From Eudorina sp. 2006-703-Eu-15 (Eukaryota > Chlorophyta > Chlorophyceae > Chlamydomonadales > Volvocaceae): a DNA stretch of 64,000 nucleotides. How positions within the stretch are numbered: the first letter of the stretch is position 1; each line of letters opens with the position of its first letter. The notes below the pieces were generated by a model. That model was given only the letters and a program-made list of their open reading frames with translations. It was not told where the DNA came from and searched no databases. The stretch lies in assembly GCA_003117195.1 (NCBI GenBank), contig BDSI01000109.1:80320-144319 (forward strand). Direction: 5' to 3'. A program made the position numbers and the translations under genes. This document shows positions 23,287-41,863 of the stretch, in pieces.

Positions 23287-26025
23287 CACACCGCGCAGCG
23301 AGACGCCATCAAAATGGGCCGCCAGCCCGCCAGCCCCGCAAGGGAGGGGAGGGGAGGTGGCTGGAGGGGTACATCACGAGAACCGGGCGAAACTCGAGAG
23401 CCGGGGGACGTGGCGGCGCAGGCGGGCTGTCGGCCACGGTGCACCGCGGGCAGGCAGTCAAAGGTTGGGTGTCACAGCGAGGTGACGCAGGGGCAGGAGG
23501 GGCAGGAGCGGGTTGCGCCCAGGGGTTTCGGTGGGCCCACCCCCTGCGACCCTGCCTCAGCGAGCATGCTCAGCCGCCGTGCGCGGGCCTGGGGACGTGG
23601 GGAGATCTAGGTGGGGCCGCCGCGCATAAGCATGTTCACACCTTTGCACCCCGGCGGCTTCAGTGCAGGGCGCGTCAGCGCTGAAGGGCCGGTGGTGGTG
23701 GTGGTGATGATGGTGGTGACGGTGATGGTGATGGTGCTTGCCCGTCGGAAAGTGATGTGTACGGCAGTCACGCGCCGGACGTACGAAAGCGCAGAGACAC
23801 ACATTTTCGGCGCGCTGCGGGCTGCGGTCTGGGTTGGGCGCATGCGTACTCCCACGCACGGTCAGCGTCCCACGGGGCTTAGCATACCACCAGTCAAACC
23901 CAAGTGGCCGGCTGAGCGCTGTTAATCAAGGCTCCACATAGTTTCCACATGGATTCCAGAAAGGGTCCAGGAAGGTTTCAGAATATTTTGTTACGCCTGG
24001 GTCGAGGTCCAATCTACCGCACTCGGGATAGCATATCACTGCCCCAAGCGTGAGCTCGGGACCCTCGTGGCGTGGTGGGGCGAGGGTTTCGATGGTGGCA
24101 GCCGATCGCACGCCTTTCATAACTCCAACAGAAGAGGTGTCGGGGGAGGGGGTCATACTGAGGGTCGTACACTCGTACGGCACGGGGATGTGCGGGCTGT
24201 GACAAATGGAAGACGGAGCCGTGGCCGTGGGCTGCATAAGGTCGACGGAGAATGGAGGTAGTCCCGGCGGATCCCGATTCACTTGGATATATATTCCCTG
24301 CTTCGCGTTTCGACACCGTGTGACCCAGAGAGAGCGAAATGGGGATCGGGCCGTGATGATGTCATATCGTGACGTTCCGTACTGCTCCGTACCGTACCGC
24401 TTACTAAACATGATGACATGGATGGACGATTGCCCGGGACGCCGTGAAGGCAGCGGCGTCGGGGGCTTCCGTGGCTTCTCCGCGGCTCGCGTACCTCGGG
24501 TGTTTTGGACAGGGAGGTGCGAGGGTTGACTCTTTCGACGAAATGCGTTTTGGCGTCATGTCCTGGTCTTGCCACTTGCCCGGCGGCAACCAGGGCCATT
24601 CTCCCAGACGAGAATGACACATGGGTCACGACGCAGCCCACGGCTCACTGCGTGCGCCTGCACGGTTTCCCGTGTTGTTAGAGAGAGTCATTGTTGATCG
24701 ATGCTTCGTGTGAGCCGTCGATGTCGCACCTGCCGTGAGCCCCAGTCCGTACCCACCAGCGGTGGCGCCCAGTGATTCTAGTTGGACCGCGGCGTGCATC
24801 ACAGCAGCCTGCAATCCGGTGCTTGATGAATTGTACGGACTGTATCAATCTGGGGTTTGTTGAATTGTACGGACTGTACGAGAGAGGGGTGTTGCAGCTT
24901 CGGCCGCAAGGTGCGCGAGGATGAGGTACAAGACCGCATCCCAAATTGCCAATGGAGCATGAAAGATGTGCCTCACCGATGTGTCATTGGACATGCGCCC
25001 CCAACATGCGCCCCCTGGGACAGAGGTTTGCCAGTCCTTGTATTAGAACGCGGTCTCGATATGATGTTCTCCAGAGCCACCGTCAGAAGCGTAGTGTGAC
25101 AGGCCAAGAGAGAAGTCTGACGCTGAGGCGTAGTGGGCGTATCGTAAGGCTAGCTGCCCTATGCGCCGCAACGTGAAGACAGCAAAAGCCACGAAATTTT
25201 AACATCAACATTGAATAATTGTTTCCAAGCCCAAGCGTGCTAAATGGCTGCCTATCCATGCTAACCGGATGAAACGGCAGCACCTTGTCACCTACCGCTT
25301 GCGAAAACATGTTAATACCACTTTGATTATGTCTTTGACCAGAGATTCATCAGCGCATTAACTAGACAGATGCTGATTTGCGATGCCCGAATCGCCAGAA
25401 ACTGTATATCCAGCAGTCCTAAGGCCCGCCTGAGGCCGCAACGGGCTCCATTGTATAGAATGGATTTGACATCTCTATCATGACTTTACAAAATGTCCAT
25501 CCAGTAAAACAGTCGTGCCCTTTGGTTTCTCCGGAACAGAGGCTCCGGAATGGCCCAAGGGGGCAAGAGCTCACAAGAGCAGAAGGCCAAACAAAACTAA
25601 GTAACTGCCCAGAGAAATTATGCTGATTTTTCAAGGAGGTCCCACACTGTGGCAAGCAGCTGCGGTATAAACGCTGGCCTAAGCGCCTAACAGACCTTGG
25701 TACCGCATACCACTACCTGCTATATAAAATTCCACAGCTGATTTGTGGTATGGCAATTTCAACAATCATTGTCGTCCTGGTACTTCCGCACTCTCGCACT
25801 GCATCGCGAGGGTGTACGGTGGTGTACAATATGCAGGCGGCCTAGAAAACTCAAGGAATTACAATTTTACAGGGATTTAATTGCGGGCACAGCAAGTCAT
25901 GGAATTGCGTTAGCGTGCAGGATTAGGATTGACACCGTTCAGAGCCCACCTGATCAGTATTTTGGGTGTTAGCCCGAAAGCTTTACAGAGAGGCTTGCAC
26001 TTCGAACGCGAAGTAGTCAGTCAAG
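23287..26025. other. Intergenic region upstream of the C2-CDPK gene
   Basis: About 2.7 kb with no exon I can support. It contains a GGTGGTGATG-type tract near 23692-23735 and a short direct repeat of TTGAATTGTACGGACTGT (about 24826-24882, second copy about 35 bp on). The last 300 bp hold a TATA-like motif and the presumed CDPK 5' UTR. Confidence 0.45.
25721..25728 (+). promoter_or_regulatory. TATA-like box upstream of the C2-CDPK gene
   Basis: TATATAAA lies about 300 nt before the CDPK start codon and is followed by a gene-free stretch. It would imply a 5' UTR of about 270 nt. Position and sequence only. Confidence 0.35.
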
Positions 26026-30498
<4,473 letters not shown>

Positions 30499-31200
30499 GA
30501 GAACTAACTCCTTTGGTTCCGTGCGTTGCAGCTCCGGTCCCGGGTCCTTGTTTCGATACATTCGTCCCCTCTCCATGCCGCTAATTCTTCTGTGACGGCG
30601 GTGATGGCGGTTGGGAGATGCCGTTGTCCATCCCCGACGTTTCTGATGAGCAGGAGGAATTCGCATGACGCTTCCATGTCGCACGCACATGACTGCACGT
30701 TGGGGCGCTGACAAAGCGCGGGCTGCTGCCTGAGCCCGAGTGTGTTACCACCTCTCCCTGTTGTCGGATGAAAGCTCTTTCACTGTTGCCGGCTGGGTGG
30801 GCATATTATCGTACATGGTCGGCGCTTTCATTATGACGGCACTCAGCCCTGCAAAGAACCACGCACCCGTTTTCCTGACTGACCACATGGAAGTGCCCAG
30901 GAGGAGGAGTGGCGCCGCATGCGAACCGTTTTGGTGTCGATGATAGGTTTTGGACAGAAATACAATTTCGCGGAGCTATGCGCGCACCAGCTAGACGCCT
31001 CTCGCACACATGCAACGGACTCACCGTCTCTGTGCCACTTCAATGACTGTATTGATTAACCCTTTACCTCGGGAGACTTGAGAGGCTACGCGGCCCGAGC
31101 GGCGAAGCCCCCGTGACGGCATACGTGGGACAGCGTCAAGCGATGACGCTGGCAGGGTGTTGCGACGGACAATTCGTCGGTCTATTGAGCAACCGATCAT

Positions 31201-31205
31201 TGTAA
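31201..31205 (+). terminator. TGTAA polyadenylation signal, CDPK
   Basis: First TGTAA on the plus strand past the CDPK stop, about 700 nt downstream. A second copy at 31369 is an alternative. Confidence 0.4.
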
Positions 31206-31768
31206 TTAGTTTCTTGCTGCGATGGCAGTCTGTGATTTTGGTTTTTAGGGGTGTTTGTGATTCAGGGCAACATTTCTCTTGGGTTCACGGAGTGCCTTCG
31301 TTCGTACAGTCGTATGCATGCATGACCTTCGGGACGCGCGTTCGCGTCTCCGGTCGTTCACACCTACATGTAAATGGTGATCATCGTGGCCCCAACCGTC
31401 CCGAGGTTCAGGACAGGTTCCAGTGTCTCCAAATCCGGTTACTGAGGGGATCCCCGTGTTACCGTCCAGCACTACCCCTTCAATACGCCCACATGAAGCC
31501 AAACCGCCTCCAGATGCTTCTACTCGTCAACTCACATGTGATCAACAGCGGGTCAGACCGCGGCAGACGGTCTGCGTCACGGTCAAGGCCAGCGGGTCAC
31601 GATGAGTCCACGACCCCTCCCCCGTGAAGTCGACCATGACTACATACGGAACGTCTTGGCTTGGTGAGCCTGCATCCCCCCAGGTTGGCAGGATTTGCCT
31701 GGTGTGCATGATGCCTGCAGCCCAGCTCAATCCATCGGCTGTGGCGGCCATCCCACGGATACCCTTCT

Positions 31769-31773
31769 TTACA
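31769..31773 (-). terminator. TGTAA polyadenylation signal, CEP70
   Basis: Forward TTACA, 30 nt beyond the CEP70 stop on the minus strand. The spacing is short, so a more distal site remains possible. Confidence 0.35.
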
Positions 31774-31803
31774 TCCTCAGCTCCTCACGGCCTCTCGACG
31801 TCC

Positions 31804-34800
31804 TCACTGCTGCAGCGCCGCCCTCAGCGCCGGCATGATCTCCTCCAGGGACGTCACCCGCAGCGCCTCGAACAGCTGCGACGCCAGGCGCTGATAGCGA
31901 GGCAGCACCTCGTCCAGCCGCCGCAGCCGTGCCACCGCCTTCTCCGCCGCCTCAGCGGCGGCCGAGGTCGTCCGCGCGCCGAACACCAGCATGAACCTCT
32001 CCAGCGCCGCAGACACCTCCACGCCACCGACCGCTGCAGCTGCGGAGGCTGGGGACGCAGAGGCTGCTGCGGCTGCGCTGACTTCCGCTGGGCGCTTGAC
32101 GCCGTGGGGCGGCGCGTCGGCTGTCCCCGCACCGCCTGCCCGGGCGGCGTCCAGGAGCTCACGGACACGGCTCATGCACGCCGAGAGACCTACACGCGAA
32201 TCCAGGGACAGAGGCAGAGGCAGGCGCAGGGGCAGAGGGAAACGGACGGGTCAGGGGGTCGGGTCGGGCCAGGGCAGGCGGATGCGTAGAGGCGACGACA
32301 AGAGGCAAGGGCAACAAAGCGGATGCGACATCCGTGGCATCATCGCGTACAGACGACCTCGGGCGACCGATCCATCCCGACATGCTCCGAATGACGGCTC
32401 TCGCCCTACGCCCGTTTCCTCACGTCCATCCAAGCGCACGACAGATCGGCAGTCCGCAAGGCAGCTTTGGGAATGCGCGATATGCCCCCCCACCGACCGC
32501 TCCCTTGAGGGAGCCGCCTATGCATGTATATGATTAGACCATTCCCCGCACACGCCTCATCCAGAGCTCGCCTACGCGACCACGTGTTTGGCCCTCCCAA
32601 CCCACCGACGAATTGAATGGTACAGCGGGCACCATGAAGGAATCATCAGCGGACAGGCCCCCGGCCCCCTGGCGACGCCTTCAAAGCGCGCCATACCCCT
32701 AGCACCCTACCGCACACCGGCACCCGCTTTCTTCCCGGGTTGTCACCCCGGGTGAGCAACCCCATGCGGTCGGTCGGTTGGTCTGATGGTGGTGCACACC
32801 ACACCACACCACACCACACCACACACCGCACCACACCACACCACACACCGCACCCACCTGCGTCCGCGGGCAGCTCCAGCGCGGTGGCCAGCGCGCGTGC
32901 AAAGTTGCGGAGCTCGTTCAGGGTGACATACAGGCGGTTCACGGCGGGCACGACGCCGTCCAGGGAGGGGCAGTCGAACAGGCGCATGAAGTGCGAGACC
33001 AGCCGCGTCAGCAGGTGCTCTGGCTCGCGCGCCATGTGCTCCGCCGCGGAGGCCAGCGACTCCCGGGCGGTCAGCGCCGCGACCTCCGCCTCCACGAGCT
33101 GCCGTACGCTGATGACGACGTCCCCCGGGCCGTGGATGGGGCTGCGGCGGCAGCGCGGTGCGGTGCGGTGACGAAAACAATTAACGAGGCCAGTGCGACG
33201 AACGCGGTACAGGGGGCAGGGGCCGGGCCATGAACACCCCATGCCTCAAACGGGGAACGAACTCCAAGGGAGGGTGGGGAGGGTCCCCGCCGGGCACGTG
33301 CCAGGATCGAAGTCACGAGTCCTGCCGGGCTGTCCGCGCTTGGGCTGTTGGCTCACTGGTTGGCTCATCGCCCATCACTCGTGAGGAGGAAGGGGCCATG
33401 TCATGTGGTAAAGAGTATTAGAGGCGGTGTTCAGAATGCAGGGAGTGGGTGATGTAATGGAAGTGGGCTGCGCGGACTGAAGGTCCTGATCTGTCATGCC
33501 TCTTACGTGGCCATGCCTTCCGCGCGGGCCGCCAGTGCCTCCACCACCGCCCGCATGGCGCCCCGCAGCTGTGCGCCCTCCTGCAGCAGCCCCAGCCACA
33601 CCTCCAGCACCTCCAGGACCTGCGCTGATCATATAGCCGTGGAGGGGGTGGGGGGTGGGCCGGGACGGTATGGGGTAAAGGAAGTGCGTAGTGGCTGCGC
33701 TTCCAAGGGCAAGGGGAGAAGGAGCGGAGGTCAAGGAACCCACCCCCGGTGCTTGGTTTCGTTGTGAGGGCCCCCCATTTGTCTGGTAAATGGTATGCTA
33801 TGTTGTACATCGCCCCGCCCGTACAGATCCCGGCAGGTAACGCACGCACTCACTCGCCCGACGCGACCGCACCTTGCTGGGGTCGGTGGTGCCGTCGATG
33901 TGTGGCGGCACGAAGGCGCCGCCCTTGCCGTACACGCGCTCGCACACCGCCCCGATGAAGGCCTCCATGCGGGGCACGGCGCCCACCACCCGCAGCGTTT
34001 TGCGCACCGCCGCGGGCAGCGTGGTGGCGTCCCGAAGGTCCAACTCGATGCACACGTCCTGATGGGAGGAGGGCGGGGGAGAGGGGAGGGGACAGGTCGG
34101 GATAAGGAGAGGGGAGGGGAGGGGAGGAAATAAAAGCGAAAGAAGCCTAGACACACACAGGGGTAAGGCGGGGAGGCGAGGAGAGAAGAGGGAGGTCGTG
34201 TGTATGATCACAAATCCACACACACGGCGTTTTGCTTACAGGGTCCATTGCCAAAACAACGCATGTCACGCACTCCTGTTCTGCCTGCCTGAGAACACAC
34301 GCACAGAGTCCGATGGACCACAATTGCACCCCTCACGCCTTTGCTGCAGATCCTCGCTCGCTTAACCCTCTTTCCCCCCCCCCACACACACACACGGGCG
34401 CCCCCCCCCCCACACACAGACACGGGGCCCCCCTCGCGCTCCACCCAGGCCTTCCCCCGCCTCATCTCATCTCCGCTCCGCCCCGCACCTGCAGCAGGTC
34501 CACCAGCACGTCCTTGGGCCAGTCCTCCAGGCCCCTCAGCCCCAGACGGTGGATCGACCGGTCCCGAGCTATCCGCTGCTGAGTGGTCATCAGGGCGCCT
34601 GCAGAGGGGGTCGGGGGCAGAGGGGGGCGGGGGCAGAGGGAGTCGGGGGCAGACGGGGTCAGGGCCAAGGGGGGTCGGGGGCAGAGGGGTCGGGGGCAGG
34701 GGGGGGTTGGGGGCGCGGGGGCGCATGCGTGCAGGCGGGTGTGTGTGCTGTGGGGCTAGTGAGCCCCGCGACAGAAAGCTGATGGCAGTATGTGTGAGGT

Positions 34801-37800
34801 GGCTGTATTGGACCCTAGTGAAGGTGTTTGCTTGTGTTTAACGTTCTGGTACGTTCTGTTCTTTTCATTCTGTTATGTTATGTTGCGTGTGTGCGCGTGT
34901 GGGTGGGGTGTGTCGGGGGGGGGGCGGGAGAGCACGACGGCGTGGATCACGGGGATAAAGAGGGCCCGGGCAAGCGAGACCACTGGCACTGGCGAGCGCA
35001 GCGTTGCCTTGCGTTGCCTTGCCGGGTCGCACGGGAGCTCGGAAGGAGGGCGACCCGGGATGGGGGCCTGGCGACCGACTCAGTCCCCTCATCGAACCAG
35101 GGGTGGGTGGTCCTAACGCGCGGCCCGAGCCTCCCCAGGGGAGCTCTGCAGCCTTGGGCTTCTCGGCGGTAGGTTGGCGTCGTGTCGGAGACTCGAGGAG
35201 CAGTCTCAGACACACACACACACACACACACACAGGGATCTGAGGGCCAACTCGCGTGGAGAGGAAGGCCCTCGCGAGCAGACCCGCGTGGCGGTGCGGC
35301 GGTGCATACCTGCCCCCCTCCCCCTCCCCCCAGACACCCATCCGACCCCGCCGCACCGGACCCCAACCCGTGCCCACCCGCGTGGCGGCTCTTGGCGGCG
35401 GCTGCGAGGCTCAGCGCCGTCTCGCCGCCCTCCGCGTCGGCGCCCGCGCCGTTGGCGGCCGTGCTGCCCTTGACCTGCAGCAGCCGCTTCTCCAGGATCT
35501 CCACCTCCCGCTTCAGAGACCTGGGGGCCGCGTCCGTGGGAGGGAGTGTGGGGCGCGGCGGTGTGGGATGGGATGGTGTGGTGTGGTGTCATGACGGCGG
35601 CTGTGGCTCGCGGGTTTCAAGTGAATTACAAAATGACATAAGCCCATAACGAGGCGGTGAGGGGACGGGGTTGAGCCGGTGGGAAACGCACGGAGCCCAG
35701 ACCAAAACCCGGGCACACCCACTGGGGTGGCGTGTATGCCGGCGTCTGTGTGTTTTTGAGTGGGGGCAGAGAAGGGCACTTCCACACACCTGCCTACCTG
35801 GTCCCTCCCCCCGGGTGGGTGGTCCGGGTGGAGGTTTCTCGCCGCACACACGTACCTGGACGGCCGCACGGGGGACCCCTTTGTGACCCACCGGTGCAAG
35901 GGGTCCACCTCCAGGACCTCTGCGGCGTCCGCTGCGACATGTGATGTGCCCTCCTCCGGTCTTTCATTCAACACTACCGGTCTATCCCTGCACCTTCTTA
36001 CTGCGATTTCTGTCCCTCTATCTGCCTCTCTATCTGCTTCAAGGTCCCAGAGGAGGCACTCCGCCGACAGAGCAACGCAGCAAGCAACCCCACACACATC
36101 GCCGCAGAGCATGGGGGGGTCAGACCTGCCGGCTGACCCCGCCCTGCTGGCGAAGCCATCCAAACCCGCAGAGGCGGCCCCGCGGGGCACTTCTCCCACT
36201 GTCTTTGCATGGAGTCTGCATGGAGTCAGACCGCACACGTTATTGTTTGTGACCGGCTGTGCAGATTGTTTAGCGCCTGCCTACCTAACCTTATCATGCG
36301 TCCACCTGTGTGCATCCCCACACCACACCACACCACACCACACCACACCACACCACACCACACCACACCACACCACACCACCTCCACACCACCCAACCTC
36401 CACACCGCACCACCCCACCTGTTCTCCTGGAGTGTGGGTCGGCTGTCCAGCTCGTGGATCAACGCCTCCTTGTCCTCCTGCAGCCAGCCGGCAACCGGCA
36501 ACCGACAACGGTATCATCAACTGACGTGGGCGTATCAGAGCCCCGGCGATACGGGGGCGATACCCCCGCCCACCACCCACCATCATCATCCCCCTGAGCG
36601 GGCCTTATCCCTGGCTGTGGTTGGTTCTCAGGAACGGGGAGGTTCCCTGGTAGCGTGGGCCCGGGGACTGTTTCGGTGCACTTGGGGAGCCTGTCCGGAG
36701 CGCCATGGTGGCGCAATTTCGTTCATGTAGTTTTATGGTGAGGAAGTTTTGGTTGTCACCGACGACCCACGTGGGCCCGCTGTAACATCCTTAATAACAA
36801 GCATCCCACCATCACCACCACCACCACCACCACCATCCAGCCGAACAGCAAAGTGGACAAACCCGTGGGCCGCAGCCCACCTCGCGCACACCGCCTGCGA
36901 GTTCCGACTGGGCGGCCGCGGACTGGAGCCCGGGAGGGAGGGTCCCCGGTAAAGCAGGCGCCCCCACCCACCCCCTCCCACCCCACCGGGCTGTATTTGT
37001 CCAACCCCCTTTCGCTGCACCCCACGTCGCACCCCACGCGCCCAAACCCCTCTGGGCCCCTCCGGACCCATCGCGCCTCTCCTCCTCCGAGACCTCCGCC
37101 CTGCCTCCCCTCCGGCCCCCCGCCCTGCCTCCCACCTTGAGCTGCGCCGCCCGGTGCTCCGCCTCCGCCAGGCGCCGCTCCGCCGCGCGCCCCGCCTCCG
37201 CCGCCTCCAGCCGGGCGCGGTCCAGCTCGCGCTGCAGGTCGGCAGTGCGGCGCTCCAGCAGGATGATGCGGGCCTGTGGGGGGGGCGGGGGGCGTAGGGT
37301 GACGACGGACCGGATCACGGTAGCGGTGGATCGTTGGGTTCTCTTTCTCGCGGCAGGTGGGGCGCAGAGACCGCAGAGTGCTTGTTGGTGTGGCTGCAAC
37401 CGGAGTTGCGGTCAGGTAAGTAGAGAGGCGGGGCCACCCCGCCTTCGCGGCACCCAGCCTCCCACCAGCCACCAGCCAACCCCGAACTCCCTAGCGAGAG
37501 CCAACCCCAACCTCCCTACCCAGCCCCCCGCCCCTCCCGCCCCCGCCCCCCTCCCCCCCGCCCCTCACCTGCATGTCCGCCAGCTCTGTGGGTGTGCGCC
37601 AGGCCGCGGTGCGGTCCTTGAGGGCGATGTGGTTCTGGGCCTCTCGCAGCTGCTCGGCCAGGCTGCGAACCTGTGTGTATGTGTGTGTGGTGGAGGAGGG
37701 GCGGGGGGGGGGTCAGCAGAGGAGGGGGCCAGGCCGGGGAGGAGTGAGAGGATAAAGGTGGTGATGGTGGGGCGGGGAGGAGGGCGTCCGGCGCAGTGCT

Positions 37801-40800
37801 GAAGAGCCGCTTCCTGTGGCAATAAGCGTTCCAGCTACACAGACACGAATTACATACGCGCTTACACCCTCTACCACACCCCAGCCCTGCCCACGCCTCA
37901 AAACCCATACATACACACGCTCGCGACCCCCCTCCCCCCGGGGATTCCTGGGTATGGCTATTCATGTCTACCTTAACCCCCCCTCCCCCCACATACACCA
38001 CACACATACACACCTCCGCCCGGTACGCAGCCAGCTCCTGCTCCGCCGCCTCCCGCCGTGTCTCGTACAGCCCCACGATCTCCACCGGCCGCAGCTCCCG
38101 CGCCGCCATCGCCATCGCCCCCGCCGCGCGCTGCTGCTGCTGCTGACCGGGTGTGCCGCCCCCGGGGCCCCCCTCGCCGCCCCCGGCCCCCTTGGTGGCC
38201 ACGTACGCCGCCCGGATGCGCTGGTAGGCGGCCTTGTCGCGGGCCAGCCGCCGCTCCTCGGCCGCCACCTTGTCCGCCAGCGCCGCCTTGAGGCGGTCCA
38301 GGGTGGTCTCTCGGCCCCGGAAGGTGTGCTCCAACTGCGGGGGAGAGGGGAGGAGGGGGGAAAGAGGGAGGGACGAGGGGGTATCGGCCGGTTTCAGGGC
38401 CCAGCGGGTTTCAAGGGCCGGCGGTGGGCTCTTATGCGTATAGACGATGAGTATGGTTAGAAAAAAGGAACTCGCCCGACCGACGATGAGTGTGTGCGAT
38501 GGGCTGTTTGCCCACATGTACACGTCTGGGCAGTCCTTGTTGGCCTGCAGGGCGAGGGGGCGGTGGCCCAAAACCCCTCTTTTCCCCTCTTTTAGTTATT
38601 TGTTGGGCAAACCATATCCATAAGTTGGGGCCATATGTCCTCCGGCAGCGGCCATCATTCCACCCCGCCGCCGACACAACAGCAACAGCACCAACCCCAC
38701 CCCCATCCCATTCCTCCCCTCTTCCCCCGCCTCCGCCTCGCCCCCTCCGCCGCCTCGCCCCGTCCTCCTCCTCGGTCCCCCTCCCCCCTCACCTGGTTGT
38801 ACCGCTGCCTCACCGCCCCCAGCTCCGCATCCAGCCGCCTCGCCGCCTCCTCCGCCCGGCCCGCCCGCGCCTCCGCCGCGGCCGCCGCCTCCGCGTCCCC
38901 CGTTCGGCTGCTGCCCACCAGCCGCTGCAGCTCCTCCAGCTGCCGCTGCCGGGACACCAACTCGCTCTGACGGGGGAGGGTCCGAGGGTCGGGGGGAACT
39001 GGGCTGTGTGTGTGTGTGAGAGGGGGGGGGGGTAGGGGGTGATAGGAAGTTGGTAGACATATGCATACATACAGGGGGCCCCGACAGGCCGCCCATTCGT
39101 CCCTCCGTCCTTCCCTTCGTCCGTCACCCGTCACCCCGCCCCGGGCCCCCCCAACCCGCACGGGGGTTCGGGTTTCGTTTTTTTAAATTTAACTCCCCCC
39201 CCCGCACCTCCAGCTGCGTCACCCGCGCCCTCGCCGTGGCCAGTGCGGCCTCCGCCCGCGCGGCGCTGTCCTTGAGGGCCGCCACCTCGCGGTCCGCCGC
39301 CGCCACCGCCCCGTGGTTCTGGTCCCGACCCGCGTCCAGCTGGCGACCCAGGCGCTCCAGGTCGCGCTCCCGGGACTGGGGGAGGGGGGTTGGGGTTGGG
39401 GTTGGGGGTTGGGGGTGGGGGGTGTTTAACAAGAAGCCCATCCATGGGAGATGGGGGTGGTGTGTGTGTGTGTGGGGGGGTCATACACATACGCACACAC
39501 GTTTGAAGGTCACCAGGGTACAGCACATTGGTGAATGGTTTGGGTCGGGCGGATTCTTTCGCGTGACATACATACAAATATACACACACGTACACGGTGG
39601 GTGAGGGTTGGGTGGGTGGGTCGTGGATGGCGGGAGGGTGAGAACGGTTGGAGGGGGGATGCACAAGCACACAAGGACGTGTATGTGTGGTATGACGCAC
39701 ATACACGCACACGACCCCCTCCCTCGCTCCCTCCCATCCTCCCTCCCTCCCTCCCTGGTGTCAATCAAGACAGCGGAACCCCCTCCCTCCCTCCCATTGG
39801 GACGCCCCTCCCCCGCATCAGGACTGGACTGCCCCCACCCCCCTCCGCACCCACCTTGACCTGCCCCTCCAGCTGCACCGCCCGCTGCCGCTCCGCCGCC
39901 AGGTCGCCCTCCACCTTCCGCAGGGCCTCCTCAGCCTGCCGTAGTACGGGACACCCCACGAGGCACATCTTACCTCTCATTACATCTTACATGCAATCCT
40001 CGGCCCAGTCGTGGAGTTACGGCACCGACCCCAACCCCCCACGCGGCGCGCCGCCGCCGCCGCCTCTGCCGTCGCGCCGCCCCATCTCCGTCCCCGGCCC
40101 CCCCCCCCCGCGTCCCCGGCCTGCCGCCCTGTGAACCCGGATCCGAACCTAACCTCCCAAGGGAAGGACGCCACATACGCACGACGAAGGAAAGAGTATC
40201 GCGTACACGGATACACACGGGTCTCTTATCTAAACACACGGATTTGTTTTATAAACACACGGGAGCGGGACGGGGTCTTCGCCCAACACACGAGGGCCGA
40301 AACCCTGGCCCTGCCCGCCGCACCACCCCACTACCCCACCAATCCGCCCGGCCCTCCCCGCACCCCGCACCCACCTGGCGGCGCTGCTCCGCGGCCCTGG
40401 CCTCCGCCGCCTGCGCCGCCTCCAGCGCGCCCCGCAGCGTGGCCAGCTGGCGGTCACGGCCGCGGATGAGCCCCGCCAGCTGCGCCGCCTGCTGCCGCAT
40501 GGACCCCAGGTCGCCCTCCACGCGGCGGACAAAGTCGTCGGAGCGGGAGGCCTGCGTGTGTGGGGGGGATGGGTGGGGTGTGGGTGGGGTGTGGGGGCGT
40601 GTGTGTGGGAGGGGGGGCGTGTGTGGGGTGCGGGGGCGTGTGCGTGGGAGGGGGGCGTGTGTGGGGTGTGGGGGCGTGTGTGGGGGTGAGGGCGTGTGTG
40701 TAGGAGGGGGGGCGTGTATGTGGGGTTGGTGGGGCGTGTGAGGGGCGCGCGTGGGTTGGTGGATGGGTGAGTGGGCGGATTGGTGGGTTGAGGGGGAGGG

Positions 40801-41828
40801 CGTGTGTTTAGAATTGCAACCCGCCCGCCCGCCCGCCCGGCCGAGGGCGTGTGTGTTTAGGGATAAACCCGCCCAGGGCGGGTGTGTATAGGTGTAGAAG
40901 TGTGTGTTTATGTGTAGGTCAGGCCAACCCCACCAGCCACCCCATCGTCAAGGAGTCACGGGGGAGAACAAATCCGCTTCCCATGTGTCGCTTCAGATGA
41001 ATGGGCCTTTCCGCCGGGCTCTGTGTATTTATGTACAGCCTGCGTCCCTCCTCCCCGTGTATGCGCCTCGTACCCTCCAGGCCGACCATCCTAAGCCCTC
41101 GCCTCCGCCTCACCTGCGTCGCCGCCTGCGCCTCCGCCGCCGCCAACAGCCGCTGCAGCCGCTGCCCCTCCTGCTCCCGCGCCGCCAGGCTCGCCTCCAG
41201 CTTGGCCAGTCGGCTGCGGGCGGACGTCAGCTCCGAAACCATCTGGCGGGTGGACTCGTCGGAGCGTTGCACGCGGGTGGCCGCGTCCTCCTGCGAGCAC
41301 ACCGACCGACCCGCGGGTCACAGGGACAGGGCTGTTCACACAGGCGCCACAGATTGCAGCGCCAGCTCAGCTTAGCCCACCCCACGCCCGGCTTTGAACA
41401 GTTCGTGCGGTTGTCAAAGGGCTGCTAGGCAGCCTGGCAGATGGGAGGCAGGCAGGCAGGCAGGCAGGCAACGGGGCACCGGGTCCCTGCAGTCCGGGCC
41501 CTCATGCAGGTCAGGTGGGGTCAGGTCAGGTGGGGTCAGGTGCGGTAAGGGTCAGGTCAGGTGGGGTCAGGTGCGGTAAGGGTCAGGTCAGGTGGGGTCA
41601 GGTCAGGTCAGGTGGATCAGGTGCGGTCAGGTGCGGTAAGGGTCAGGTCTGCGGGCTCGTAGCCCCATCCACGGGCCCCTGGGGGCCGGATGGCTCCATC
41701 ACAGGGGCGGCAGGACTGCGGACTGGGCATGACCACCACCACCACCACCACCACCACCACCACCACCACCACCACCGCCACCACCACCACCACCGCCTCC
41801 ACCACCGCCACCACCACCACCACCGCCA

Positions 41829-41863
<35 letters not shown>

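Larger units (their letters stand above)
30499..31803. other. Convergent 3' region of CDPK and CEP70
   Basis: No exon seen. Plus-strand TGTAA motifs occur at 31201-31205 and 31369-31373 and could end the CDPK transcript (3' UTR of about 0.7-0.9 kb). A minus-strand TGTAA (31769-31773) lies just past the CEP70 stop. Confidence 0.45.
31804..36477 (-). other. CEP70 C-terminal conserved module
   Basis: Exons 36419-36477, 35378-35520, 34489-34598, 33873-34058, 33507-33619, 32858-33108 and 31804-32189 (TGA at 31804-31806) code ~416 residues. An extra in-frame segment, 35856-35987 (132 nt, strong GTACGT donor), could be inserted after the first of these. Skipping it gives the better match to CEP70, so it is treated as a possible cassette exon. 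Confidence 0.8.
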
